Assembly (NCBI GenBank): GCA_029721515.1
Contig: CM056559.1
Coordinates: forward strand, 15,739,001 to 15,803,000
From: Synanceia verrucosa
Lineage: Eukaryota > Chordata > Actinopteri > Perciformes > Synanceiidae
DNA: 64,000 nt
Direction of reading: 5' to 3'
Position numbers and translations under genes: made by a program. The stretch's first letter is position 1, and each line of letters opens with the position of its first letter. This document shows positions 44,868-55,199 of this stretch, one piece after another. The notes beneath the pieces were generated by a model. The model searched no databases. It saw only the letters and a list, made by a program, of their open reading frames with translations, and was not told where the DNA came from.

Positions 44868-46574
44868 CTGGCGGAAAGGCTACTCCTGCGCTGGAGGTGT
44901 TGGATACCCCTCAGCGCACTGACGAAGGTAACGTGCACCCGCACTCTAATCTGTTTCCCTCCTGTGTTGTCACTCGAGCCCAGGCCCGAAAACGTAAATG
45001 TAATGCTGATGATGATGACATTGGCTTAGCTAATAGTGTGTTTTTGTCCACTCCCCTGGAGGAGCCAGACTTTCTCCATGAAGCAGCCCTGACGCCCGCG
45101 CGCTCCACTCGCCCTGACACTCTATCCGCAGCCACGGCCGCTCTCCCTGTGACCCGTGAACATCTGCGCGCAGCACAGACGGGCGACCCAACTCTTTGGA
45201 AGTGTTTTTCCAGTGTGGTGAGTGTCGACCAAGCCAGTGGTGAGAAGATAGCATATTTCCTGGATAATGATATACTGGTGCGTAAATGGTCACCTACTGC
45301 CGTTGCTTCCGACCCCAGCTCAGTGTACCAAATAGTAGTTCCTGCTCCTTATCGTCAGCATGTCCTGTCTGTAGCTCACGAAAGCCAGTGGTCAGGTCAC
45401 TTAGGCATAACAAAAACATGCAAATTGATTCTGAGGCATTTCTTTTGGCCAGGACTGAAGACCGACGTTTCCAGATAATGTCGCTGCTGTCACGTCTGTC
45501 AAATCACCGGAAAACCAAATCAAGTCATCCCACCTGCCCCGTTACAACCCCTACCTGCACTTGGTGAACCATTTGAAAAGGTACTTGTTGATTGCGTGGG
45601 TCCATTACCGCGTACAAAAAGTGGAAATCAGTATTTACTCACCATCATGTGTACTGCCACTCGTTTTCCTGAAGCTGTCCCGCTGCGAAAAATAACCACG
45701 AGTTCCGTAGTGAATGCTCTGATAAAGTTTTTCTCTACCTTCGGTCTTCCTCGTGTCATCCAAACTGACCAAGGCACAAATTTCAAATCAAAAATGTTCA
45801 AACAAATCTTGGACACGCTGAACATTAAACATGCCGTCTCCAGCCCATACCACCCTGAGTCCCAGGGCGCGCTGGAACGCTGGCATCAAACGCTTAAGTC
45901 CATGCTCCGTAAATACTGCGTTGAGACAGGAAAAAGCTGGGAGGAAGGAATTCCATTTGTGTTGTTTGCAGCCCGTGAAGCCACTCAGGAATCACTGGGA
46001 TTCAGCCCCGCAGAACTCGTCTTTGGTCACACACCCCGCGGGCCGCTCAAATCCTTAAAAGACAAATTCCTTTCATCCGAGTCCTCCTCCGACACCAATG
46101 TGCTGGATTATGTCAGCAATTTCCGTGAACGCTTGCATCATGCTAATTCTTTAGCCAAAGAGTCGCTTTCATCTTCACAGTCCGTGGTGAAACGTCACTT
46201 TGACCGCTCAGCAGTTCCCCGACACTTTGAGTGTGGTGACAAAGTTGGCATTACTGCCTGTCCCCGGCTCCACTTTGTCCGCAAAATTCTCCAGGCCATA
46301 CCAGATCTGCAGTCGCTTAAATGATACACATTATGTGATAGGAACTCCAGAGAGCCGTCGAAAAAGTTGCGTGTGCCACATTAATATGCAGAAGTTGTAT
46401 TATCCCACGACGCCAGATACCGCTGTCCCGCCACCATCTGTTATTCCCCGCTGCTCCGCGTTGATCGTGGCCGAAGGTCCCACCGGGGATGATGGTTTAT
46501 TCCCGAGGCACTCCTTACGTCAGAGCACCCGGCTGCCCAACTCGGAAACGTTGAAAATATTGCATCCCAGTTAA
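44858..46574 (+). pseudogene. Gmr1-like integrase, upstream of RT
   Basis: After the frameshift, 'NDIAGGKATPALEVLDTPQ' leads to the HHCC zinc domain: 'VLSVAHESQWSGHLGITKTC' and 'CRCCHVCQITGK' with a TAA stop at 45476-45478 between them. The catalytic core has D in 'VLVDCVGPLPRTKSGN' (45590), D in 'IQTDQGTNFKSKMF' (45767) and E in 'SQGALERWH' (45875), giving D-x58-D-x35-E with all three residues kept. A frameshift near 46240 moves the C-terminal segment 'LPVPGSTLSAKFSRPYQIC' (GPY/F-type module) to another frame, ending at 46574. It would insert the cDNA into the genome. Gene position before RT is the notable feature. Confidence 0.9.
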
Positions 46575-47962
46575 AGCATTTAACAGCTGAGCAGAGGCAG
46601 GATGTACTGAGCCTGATGGACTGATTCTCCTGCTTATTTTCTGATGTCCCCCGCACAACCACAGTCCTCAAACATGATATAGACGTTAACAATGCGAAGC
46701 CAATAAAGCAGCATCATTACCGTGTTAACCCCAGTAAACGCGCATTGATGGGAGCTGAGACAGAGTACCTCCTTCAACATGGTTTAGCCACGCCCAGCTG
46801 CAGCCCCTGGAGTTCCCCCTGTCTGTTAGAGACCAAATCAGATGGCTCCCCCCAATTTATTACTGACTTCCGGAAAGTCAATGCAGTAACCGTTCCAGAT
46901 TCATATCCCCTACCCAGAATGGAGGACTGTATTGATAACTTGGGCACTTCCCAATTCGTAACCAAACTGGACCTGCTTAAAGGTTATTGGCAGGTTCCGC
47001 TTACAGACCGGGCCTCCCAGATCTCTGCGTTTGTCACCCCTGACTGTTTCTTACAGTACACAGTTATGGCATTCGGCATGTGCAATGCTCCCGCCACATT
47101 CCAGCGACTTGTAAACACTGTTCTAGCAGGCGTTAACAACTGTAATGCAGACTTAGATGATTTAATAGTGTACACCACCACCTGGGAGGAGCATATGCAC
47201 ACTCTTGAACAGGTGTTTGCTCGTCTCGCTGAAGCTTCCCTCACTTTGAATCTGGCTAAATGCGAGTTCAGTAAAGCCACTGTCACTTATTTAGGGAGAC
47301 AGGTTGGCCGTGGCCAGGTTCGCCCCATTGAGGCAAAGGTGTCAGCCATAAGTGAGTATCCTGTCCCATCCACCAGGAGAGCCCTTCGCAGATTTTTAGG
47401 GATGGCCGGGTATTACAGAAGCTTCTGCCGAAACTTTTCAACTGTCGTGCACCCTTTAACGTCCCTGCTCAGTCCCAAAATGGACTTTGTGTGGACTCCC
47501 GAGTGTCAAGATGCGTTTCAGAGTGTAAAGTCGCTACTGAGCCATGCCCCCGTACTGGCCGCTCCAGACTTGTCTCGGCCGTTCAAACTTGAAGTTGACT
47601 CGAGCGCGGTTGGTGCAGGTGCCGTGTTGCTACAAGAAGACAGTGATGGAGTCGATCATCCTGTCTCATACTTCTCCCGTAAATTCCACCAGCACCAGCT
47701 ATCTTATTCCACCATTGAAAAAGAAACCCTTGCTTTGTTGTCGGCACTCCAGCACTTTGAGGTTTACATCGGCTCGTCATCTGTGCCAGTCATTGTGTTC
47801 ACTGATCATAACCCGCTAGTGTTTCTCTCTCGCATGTATAACCATAACCACCGGCTTATGCGGTGGGCCCTGATTGTGCAGGACTTCAACCTGGTAATCC
47901 GCCACAAACAGGGGTCCGACAGTGTCTTAGCAGATACGCTTTCCAGGGTATGGCAAGTATAA
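46575..47962 (+). pseudogene. Gmr1-like reverse transcriptase-RNase H
   Basis: Frame 2, with TGA at 46622, then an open run to TAA 47960-47962. RT: 'LKHDIDVNNAKPIKQHHYRV', 'SPWSSPCLLETKSDGSPQF', 'KLDLLKGYWQVPLTD' and 'TVMAFGMCNAPATFQRLVNT'. The catalytic box reads DLDD (47150-47161) instead of YLDD, one base change (TAC to GAC). RNase H: 'LEVDSSAVGAGAVLLQED', 'YSTIEKETLALLSALQ', 'VFTDHNPLVFL' and 'DSVLADTLSRVW'. The frame ends 67 bp before the 3' LTR, so nothing follows RNase H. About 70% of residues look shared with the 26-kb copy by eye. Confidence 0.9.
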
Positions 47963-48018
47963 AAATGTTGACTTGATTTGTGTAAAACTGTATTTATTGT
48001 AACCGAGGTTTGTATTTT

Positions 48019-48029
48019 AAGGGGAGGGG
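48019..48029 (+). promoter_or_regulatory. Polypurine tract
   Basis: AAGGGGAGGGG directly precedes the TGTTACGG start of the 3' LTR. Confidence 0.85.
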
Positions 48030-48479
48030 TGTTACGGCCACCTATGGCCGCATAAGTATTTGCTGCTCTTTACCTGCCTTCCCCATGCAAAGTAGGCTGT
48101 GCAGGACCGACCAGAGGATTGAACAGCCTAGCCGAAGAGGTGTGGCCTCCTGATTCCTGCCTGCCAATCCCGATTGCCAGCTAAAGTGAAGAGCAGCTAT
48201 TTGAAGAGTGACCAGCCACCTGACTGGGCGCGACTGGTTAGCAGTGCGCCACGTTGTAACTTTGCAGCTGCTTTGGTGTTTGTTCAATAGTACTTCGTTG
48301 CCACTTTGTTATCTGAATAGCAGTACTTCGTTGCCACTTTGTTATCTGAATAACTGTACTTTGTTGTCACTTTGTTATCTGTATCAGATTGTACTGTGTA
48401 GTCCCGGGGGTGTTGCTCGCCCCCGCTATTTTGGTTTTTACGTAGTGAGGTCTTTTGTTTGCGCTTTCATTTGGGTTGT
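48030..48479 (+). mobile_element. 3' LTR, truncated
   Basis: Matches the first ~480 bp of the 5' LTR but with three rather than four 33-bp units. It stops at '..CATTTGGGTTGT' where the 5' LTR continues with a C-run; the last ~240 bp, including the polyadenylation signal, are missing. The break falls at the poly-C tract. Confidence 0.9.
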
Positions 48480-48770
48480 CACTTCTGACTTCCACAGATG
48501 CTACTCCTCAACAAAGGGAAGGCGGGTCTAAGGGGCTAGAGGCAGGACATACGCGCATTGATGCACACTTCTGACACCCAATGGAGATACAGTACGTGTT
48601 AAATATATGACCGGGTAAAACGTCTTTCCATTGGTCACTTGGATACCAACACTACCTGTTGCTGGGGGAGAATGTGAATATTTCTTTGCCAATATAAAGT
48701 CACAATCGTTAAAAGTGGAGATACGTGCTTTTTGTTGGACAGTGACGATATGCTATAATTCTATGGAATC
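48480..48770. other. Non-coding flank
   Basis: No gene or recognised repeat. The word CACTTCTGAC occurs at 48480 and again near 48565 (CACTTCTGACAC). Confidence 0.4.
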
Positions 48771-48950
48771 CGTTCTAGGATTAACAGAAGTGTCTGTGAT
48801 GAACAGAGAATATACTATATATTGACAGAATTACCCATTCTAGGATTAACAGACGTGTCTGTGAATAAATAGAGCATATACTGTAAATCTACAGAATTAG
48901 CCATTCTAGGATTAACAGAAGTGTCCGTGACAATAACGGATATATTCCTG
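48771..48950. repeat. Three ~65-bp tandem units
   Basis: Units start at 48771, 48836 and 48902 with (C)nTTCTAGGATTAACAGA and contain GTGTCTGTGA and a TATACT(A/G)TA core. The third is partial. Confidence 0.8.
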
Positions 48951-48984
48951 GTATTTTTCTGTCATGACATGATTTTTAACTGAA

Positions 48985-49006
48985 TTTTTTTTTTTTTTTT
49001 TTTTTT
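48985..49006. repeat. Poly-T tract
   Basis: 22 consecutive T. Confidence 0.9.
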
Positions 49007-51486
49007 CAGTAATTTACACATGCATTTGCAATGAAGAATTGCTTGCTGCTGGTATTTGCAATGAAGACTTTGTTACACATAGTCACCGACATATAAGATA
49101 CTATTTGCAATGTTTCTTCTCTAGGTGAGCATTTTTCTGTTTTATCATTTATGAAGGTCTTTTGAAACCATACTATGGAGGGATGTACATTGAAGGTCTT
49201 TTGATGACATGCTCTATACTACTGCTTTATATTTTTTGGGATTGTTCAATATATGACCAAAAGGGGGAAGTGTAATGGAAAATTATTATACTCAATATAT
49301 GTATTACTCAGTATATCAATATACTACACTCAATATATCAATGTGTCAGGTCATGATTGGTTGTTTTACAATATACTCAGTATTCCTCATGTGGTTAATG
49401 AAGGTGAGAATTGCCGGTTTTCCACTGTAGGTAAGATAGAATGAGACAGAGGTCGGAATCTGAAGGCAAAAACTTCTGTTCCTTATCGATTCCACACAGA
49501 TGCCCTGAAACGGCAAACCTGCCCGTGTTAGGAATTTGTTTTGACTGTGGCTGTCCTCCACATAGTTTCCATCATGTACATAAACTATCTCTTTTCCTTT
49601 CCTAAGGGAGATCTGCTGCAAACTCTTCTGACTTTGTGGTTCATGTCTCCTCGTGTACAAGAACAAAAGACTCAAAAGACAGTTTTTGTTGAAGTTACTT
49701 TATTTATTTAAAATGCCTCTGGCCTTAAAGAACCCATGACACAAGATGGTCCCCATGGTTTTTTCCTCTCTTTAATCAAACCACAACCATAAAGGTGGCG
49801 GATTAGATAATATTTTGTTGTTTTGACGATGAGGTTGATTCAAACTCACATCATGACTATTTAATTGCTTCTTTAGGAAGTGAGGACTGGCCTCAATGAA
49901 AGGTAAAAATCTCCAGGTTTTCCTGGGTTTCCCTTTTAATTTCTCAGTGAACACCATTTTGTCCTCCTCCCACATCCAATTCTGCTGTCATTTGTCTTTT
50001 CAGTTATCCATCCACCCACCAATTTAGCAATGTTTCCTCTCCTCCTTTCCCCTTCTTGTATTTCCAGCTACTTCTCTGTACACTTACTGGGCTCATCTCA
50101 TTCCAGCTACATAGAGAAAACTCCAAATTACTATTGATCCCACTCATGAAAAATATGTTTCATAATTTTCCCTATTAAAATTAAGTCTCTGCCCTGTTTG
50201 TGTATCCCCTCTGCGTCTGGTCACCTCCTAATCTCGTCCATCCGTCCCCCATCTCTCCTCTGCTTGTTGTCCTCTCAGCAGATGAGAGGTATATTTTCCC
50301 TCCATACATCTGTGACACTTCTGTCTTCTCATCGATCTCATTTTCTGAATCCTGGGGTCCATTAGGACAAGTATTCATGCTGGAGATATCAATATATTTG
50401 CTCATCTCTCTCAGTCTATCCCCCTCTCCTTTTTTACGCAGTCTCAGTCCTTTAACTCTGCCCCTTTTAAGTTCCCTTTCCTCCCTGGTTATACCCTCAC
50501 CATTGTGATTTGGTTCTCTCACTTTGACGTTTATTTCTCCACAACAGTTTCCCATACATTTCCCTATTTCGGCTTAATGTTACTTTTTCTTGTTTTCTCT
50601 CCTTTTACTCAGCTGAAATTGGCTAAAATTTTAAGAGCTGAAATTGCAGTTCCTCACATGGGGCTGAAAGAATATTTATTGTAGCTTTGTCACAAACTTT
50701 ATTTGATGCTGCCCAACTCCCTCCCTTTCTCTCAGTCTTTCCAAACATTGATGCATACAAAAGCAACATATATTTTTATTTACCTTTTTTGCTGTGCTTG
50801 TCATAAAACATCTCATTTGCCTGTTTGCTTCATAAAGAAAGAGAAAAATCGAGCCTGCCTTTCAATTTGATGAGCCTGTTTTGGACTGGCTGTTTTTTTA
50901 TTTTCCCAGCCAATTTGTTGTGGATATTGGTGGCCACATCTTGTCTCTATTCATAACTTCAAAGCACTGTGTCAATCTATGCCACTTCCATGCCTACCTA
51001 CGATCTATGACAAACACAAACACATAATTGTATATAGATCTCAGACTCATAGACTCATCTACTCCCAGCATTTTTGTCCTACAACACAATTACAAAAGGA
51101 GAAGTTAAAGCTACCGTAGCTTTCTAACAAAATGGCTCGCCAAGGCAATCTTGGCTAGATTTGTAATGGTTCCCTCATAACTTTATGGTCTTCCATGTGT
51201 TTCCTATAACACAAGGAAATGCATATCTCTTAGTGTCTAATATCTTGCATCCACAACATTTCTGTCATGCAGAAAAAGGCTGCATTTAGTGTAAATTTGA
51301 CATTCAAAACAATATTCAGAACACTTCCAGTAACTGACTTCTTGACATGAATCCATAATTTAACTAGCTGAGTTGTACTTGACAGCTGCAAAGTGAGTAT
51401 ATCCCATTTGCATTTCAGCAGCTGAAATAAAAACTGAACAAAAGTGTTCACACACAAGTTTATATTGAAATACTTAATCTCCATTA
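49007..51486. other. No gene seen; one LTR-like start
   Basis: AAAAGGGGGAAG followed by TGTAATGG at 49271 looks like a polypurine tract and LTR start, and text to about 49700 may be LTR, but no second border was found. The rest (49700-51480) is pyrimidine-rich to AT-rich sequence with chance frames only. Confidence 0.35.
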
Positions 51487-53264
51487 CCGTATTTTCACGA
51501 CTATAAGGCGCACATAAAAGTCTTAGATTTTCTTTGAAATTTGCGGCGCGCCCTATAGTGCAGTGCGCCCTATGTGTATGTGTTGTTGTAAGGCGGACGT
51601 AGTAGAGGACACCATGAGAACGTTAAAGGGTGAAGTGTGGGCGTGGATTGTATATAAAAGAACAGGTACTGTATGTGCATTATGCAGAAAATCGTTGTTT
51701 TAACAACCCTGAAAATGGACACGCTTATGAAGCACAGTTTAAACTGAAGGCCATCAGCTACGCGGAGGAACATGGAAATCGAGCAGCCGCGAGAGAATTT
51801 AAGATTAATGAATCGATGGTTCGCAAGTGGAGGAAGCTGGAAAATGAGCTCCGACAGGTCAAGAAGACGCAGCTGAGTTTCCGCGGACATAAGGCGAGGT
51901 GGCCCGAGTTGGAGGAAAGACTCGAGCAGTGGATCACCGAGCAAAGAACGAGTGGGAGAAGCGTTTCGACGGTCACCATTCGACTAAAAGCAGTAACGCT
52001 AGCGGAAGAAATGAAAATTGAACATTTCCAAGGAGGTCCGTCTTGGTGCTTTTGTTTCATGAAACGGTGCCATTTTTCCATCCGGACAAGGACTACGGTA
52101 GCGCAGCAACTTCCAGCGGATTATAATGAAAAGCTGGCCATCTTCCGCTCCAACTGCAGCAAACACATCTCCGACAAATACATCCAGCCCAGCCTCATCA
52201 CTAACAAGGATGAGGTGCCGCTCACTTTTGACATCCCGGTGAGTCACACTGTGGAGAAGAAGGGGACCAGCACGGTAGCAATACACACAACGGGGCACAA
52301 AAAGTCTTCTTTTACCGTTGTGCTTGGCTGCCATGCTAATGGACAGAAACTGCCGCCAATGGTGATTTTTAAGAGAAAGACTTTGCCTAAAGAGAAGTTT
52401 CCGGCAGGAGTCATCATTAAGGCAAATGAAAAGGGCTGGATGGATGAGGAAATGATGAAAGAGTGGCTGAGGGAGGTGTATGTAAAGAGACCAGGTGGTT
52501 TTTTCCACGCATCACCATCGCTGTTGATCTGTGACTCTATGCATGCCCATCTCACAGCCGATGTGAAAAAACAAGTGAAGCAAATGAACTCTGAGCTTGC
52601 TGTCATTCCGGGAGGCCTGACGAAGGAACTCCAACCGCTGGACATCGGTGTGAATCGGCCGTTCAAAGTAAGGCTGCGAGCGGCGTGGGAGCGATGGATG
52701 ACAGATGGAGACCACAGTTTCACGAAGATTGGAAGGCAGCGCCGGGCGAGTTACGCCACAATTAGTGAATGGATTGTACATGCTTGGGCTAACGTGTCTG
52801 CTGGCACTGTTGTTCGAGCTTTCGCAAAAGCCGGCATCATTTCCGAGGAGCCGCACGGCACGGAAAGTGACTCTGACAGTGAAGAAAGTGAACCTGGCAT
52901 GTTTGATGGAGATTTAGCGCAGCTGTTCAATTCAGAAACAGAGGATGAGGACTTTAATGGGTTTGATTGATGACTGATTTTACCCGTGTGTTTTACCATG
53001 CCCGCGCCGGTTGATGATTGATTTGATGATTAAAAAAATGTTAGTACTTTGTAATTAATACTTAAATAAAGCACAACCAAACTCAGTTTTGCTCCCGCTC
53101 TATTTTTAAAAACGCACACTTGTATGCTTGTTTTACCCGTGTGTTTTACCATACCCGCGCCCTATAATCAGGTGCGCCTTATGTATGTGTTAAATACAGT
53201 AATGGCACACATAACTGAGACTGCGCCTTTTAATACGGTGCGCCTTATGGTCGTGAAAATACGG
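51487..53264 (+). mobile_element. pogo/Tigger-type DNA transposon (1778 bp)
   Basis: TIRs CCGTATTTTCACGACTATAA and its inverse (..GTCGTGAAAATACGG), flanked by TA (51485-51486 and 53265-53266). Subterminal GTGCGCC(T/C)TAT words repeat several times at both ends. A 'TTACCCGTGTGTTTTACCAT' duplication lies at about 52980 and 53134. It carries one long transposase frame, so the copy appears structurally complete. Confidence 0.9.
51630..52970 (+). CDS. pogo/Tigger-like DDE transposase, apparently intact
   Basis: A 446-codon frame with no interruption. The N-terminal helix-turn-helix ('YEAQFKLKAISYAEEHGNRA', 'REFKINESMVRKWRK', residues ~33-75) and a CENP-B-type second DNA-binding part ('RWPELEERLEQWITEQR', ~89-150) would bind the TIRs. 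The DDE core (~190-390) shows the first Asp in 'NKDEVPLTFDIP', the second in 'LLICDSMHAHL' and the third in 'ELQPLDIGVNRPFK', all present. The C-terminus is acidic ('ESDSDSEESEP'). Homologues often start near 'YEAQFK', so the true start may be downstream of 51630; the ATG at 51630 is simply the first in frame. It would excise and insert the element at TA sites. A domesticated gene is less likely because TIRs and target duplication surround it. Confidence 0.9.
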   Translation: MKCGRGLYIKEQVLYVHYAENRCFNNPENGHAYEAQFKLKAISYAEEHGNRAAAREFKINESMVRKWRKLENELRQVKKTQLSFRGHKARWPELEERLEQWITEQRTSGRSVSTVTIRLKAVTLAEEMKIEHFQGGPSWCFCFMKRCHFSIRTRTTVAQQLPADYNEKLAIFRSNCSKHISDKYIQPSLITNKDEVPLTFDIPVSHTVEKKGTSTVAIHTTGHKKSSFTVVLGCHANGQKLPPMVIFKRKTLPKEKFPAGVIIKANEKGWMDEEMMKEWLREVYVKRPGGFFHASPSLLICDSMHAHLTADVKKQVKQMNSELAVIPGGLTKELQPLDIGVNRPFKVRLRAAWERWMTDGDHSFTKIGRQRRASYATISEWIVHAWANVSAGTVVRAFAKAGIISEEPHGTESDSDSEESEPGMFDGDLAQLFNSETEDEDFNGFD

Positions 53265-53266
53265 TA

Positions 53267-54070
53267 GTTTGCCTTTCACACCCACTACTAGATGGACTCT
53301 CATGCATTCCTCCGCAGACACACGGGGACAATGGCCAACAACACTTATCTCTATGTTATTCGATTGCAGTATCTATAATCCAATCACAGTGGGACATCAG
53401 GAAGTATCAGGTCTAGATACACAATAATAAAATTCTACCCTTTCTGTTATGGGGTGACATGGCTGTGCTCACAAAACAAATCATTTTGAGTATTTGATGA
53501 AGTTCACATGGAAAAATGACAAGAAAAACACAATTGTGTATTTTAATATCTACAACTATGAACAGACAAAGGGGCATTTTTTAGAACTAGTGATCACATG
53601 CATGGATAGGGACACAAATTCCCTGGAACACATGATCCAGTCTATATCTGTCTCAATTTTTGTTTGTCTGTGTGCACACTCACAGCAATGTGTGTGTACT
53701 TTGTCATGTTTTATTACTTCCATTAAATTACCTCCAGAGTCAGACTCATTCTACAAAGGCCCTTATCTCTGAGTGGAAATACTAACTCTGCAACCTCTAC
53801 AGCACTGGGATTAGTTGAGGGAGTGGCATAGACACAGACGTGGGGGATAGTGAGGAGACACTGGAAGGAAGAAAAGTGACAGAAAGACAGGGACTGATAC
53901 AGAGCAGCAGGAATGGTGGGAAATAAGACAGAGTGGAAACTATTATGTCTATAATCTTCCCTTATTATCGTTCTGTCTTTGTGGCCATTATCTTTTGACA
54001 TCCAACTTCTCTCCATGGATATTGGGAGCTCCTGTACGTCCTTGATCATGGATGAGGACAGAGTGAGGAA
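53267..54070. other. Non-coding, no gene seen
   Basis: No motif recognised. Open frames here are short and without family signature. Confidence 0.5.
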
Positions 54071-54610
54071 TACACTATATTGCCAAAAGTATTCGCTCAC
54101 CCATAGTAAGAATCAGGTGTTCCAATCACTTCCATGGCCACAGGTGTATAAAATCAAGCACCTAGACATGCAGACTGCTTTTACAAACACTTGTGAAAGA
54201 ATGGGTCGCTCTCAGGAGCTCAGTGAATTCCAGCGTGGAACTGTGATAGGATGCCACCTGTGCAACTAATCCAGTCATGAAATTTCCTCGCTCCTAATTA
54301 TTCCACAGTCGATTGTCAGCTGTATTATAAGAACGTGGAAGTGTTTGGGAATGACAGCAACTCAGCCACGAAGTGGTAGGCCATGTAAACTGACTGAGCA
54401 GGGTCAGCGGATGCTGAGGCGCATCGTGCGAAGAGGTTGCCAACTTTTTGCAGAATCAATTGCTACAGACCTCCAAACTTCATCTGGCCTTCAGATTAGC
54501 TCAAGAACAGTGCACAGACAGCTTCATGGAATGGGTTTCATCCAAGCCATAGATCACCAAGCGCGATGCACAGAGTTTAAAAGTGTTCTGAGAGATTATA
54601 CAAAGGTTAC
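54071..54610 (+). pseudogene. Tc1-like transposon remnant with transposase N-terminus
   Basis: Begins TACACTATATTGCCAAAAGT, a well-known fish Tc1 terminus; the right end is missing. The transposase starts at 54201: 'MGRSQELSEFQRGTVIGCHL' (first helix-turn-helix), a stop at 54268, then in another frame 'TATQPRSGRPCKLTEQGQRM', the GRPR-like linker between the two DNA-binding halves, and 'QISSRTVHRQLHGMGF' (paired-like second half). Sequence ends before the DDE core. It is dead. Confidence 0.85.
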
Positions 54611-55199
54611 TCATTTATCTTAAGTGCTCTGCAACTGCTGGCACTTGAAACCAGGATGTGGTTTCCCACATTTGACATCTCAGTGCCTTGGCAAACAGGT
54701 TGTGACCATTTAACTTGAGGCCCAGTAACTGCACTTCTCTTTTCTTATAGCACAACAGTAAACACCCCTGAAATGGTGTTGATTGAAAGAATAACATTAA
54801 GCTTTTACTCATTAAGTCTGCCATATTCATTTCCTAGAATATTTTACCCAGAGACAGCAGTTTAGAATAGTAGAAAAGTAGAATTAAGTGTATAATAATG
54901 ACCGCTGCTTTAATTCTTCAGTCTATTGTCATATAAGTAAAGTTTATCATGTCAAAGGTCAGTCCACACACAAATCCACCTTTTTCTTGTCCTCTGGTAC
55001 AGACCAATGTGACACATGTTAACATGAATTGTGGAATAAGTGTACAGTGTGTATATACAGCTATACATACACCTGCCTGTTGTAGTACACCTGCCTACCT
55101 GCTATGATTTCATGTTTCATCTGTGTTGTTTAATTGGTTAATTAATTTCAATTTGTTCTGTGGTTTTCTATCATATTGATTTTTGGTGTTGTTCCACAG
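54611..55199. other. Non-coding, no gene seen
   Basis: AT-rich, no motif. Confidence 0.5.

Larger units (their letters stand above)
42361..48479 (+). mobile_element. Gmr1-like LTR retrotransposon, nearly complete
   Basis: Order: 5' LTR (42361-43077), tRNA-Pro primer site (43083-43100), Gag with SCAN-like and zinc-knuckle segments, aspartic protease, integrase, reverse transcriptase, RNase H, polypurine tract, and 3' LTR (48030-48479, truncated). Integrase precedes reverse transcriptase, the reverse of ordinary Ty3/Gypsy and the defining trait of the Gmr1 group known from cod and other deuterostomes. Stops at 43479, 44061, 45476 and 46622 and frameshifts near 44857 and 46240 disable it. Confidence 0.9.

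Noticed and set aside
50181..50555. 124-codon minus-strand frame starting 'MGNCCGEINVKVRE' (myristoylation-like start)
   Set aside because: Suggestive N-terminus only; the rest is charged low-complexity sequence antisense to a pyrimidine-rich tract, and no exon structure is seen.
51570..52856. Long minus-strand frames opposite the Tigger transposase
   Set aside because: Antisense shadows of a strongly coding frame.
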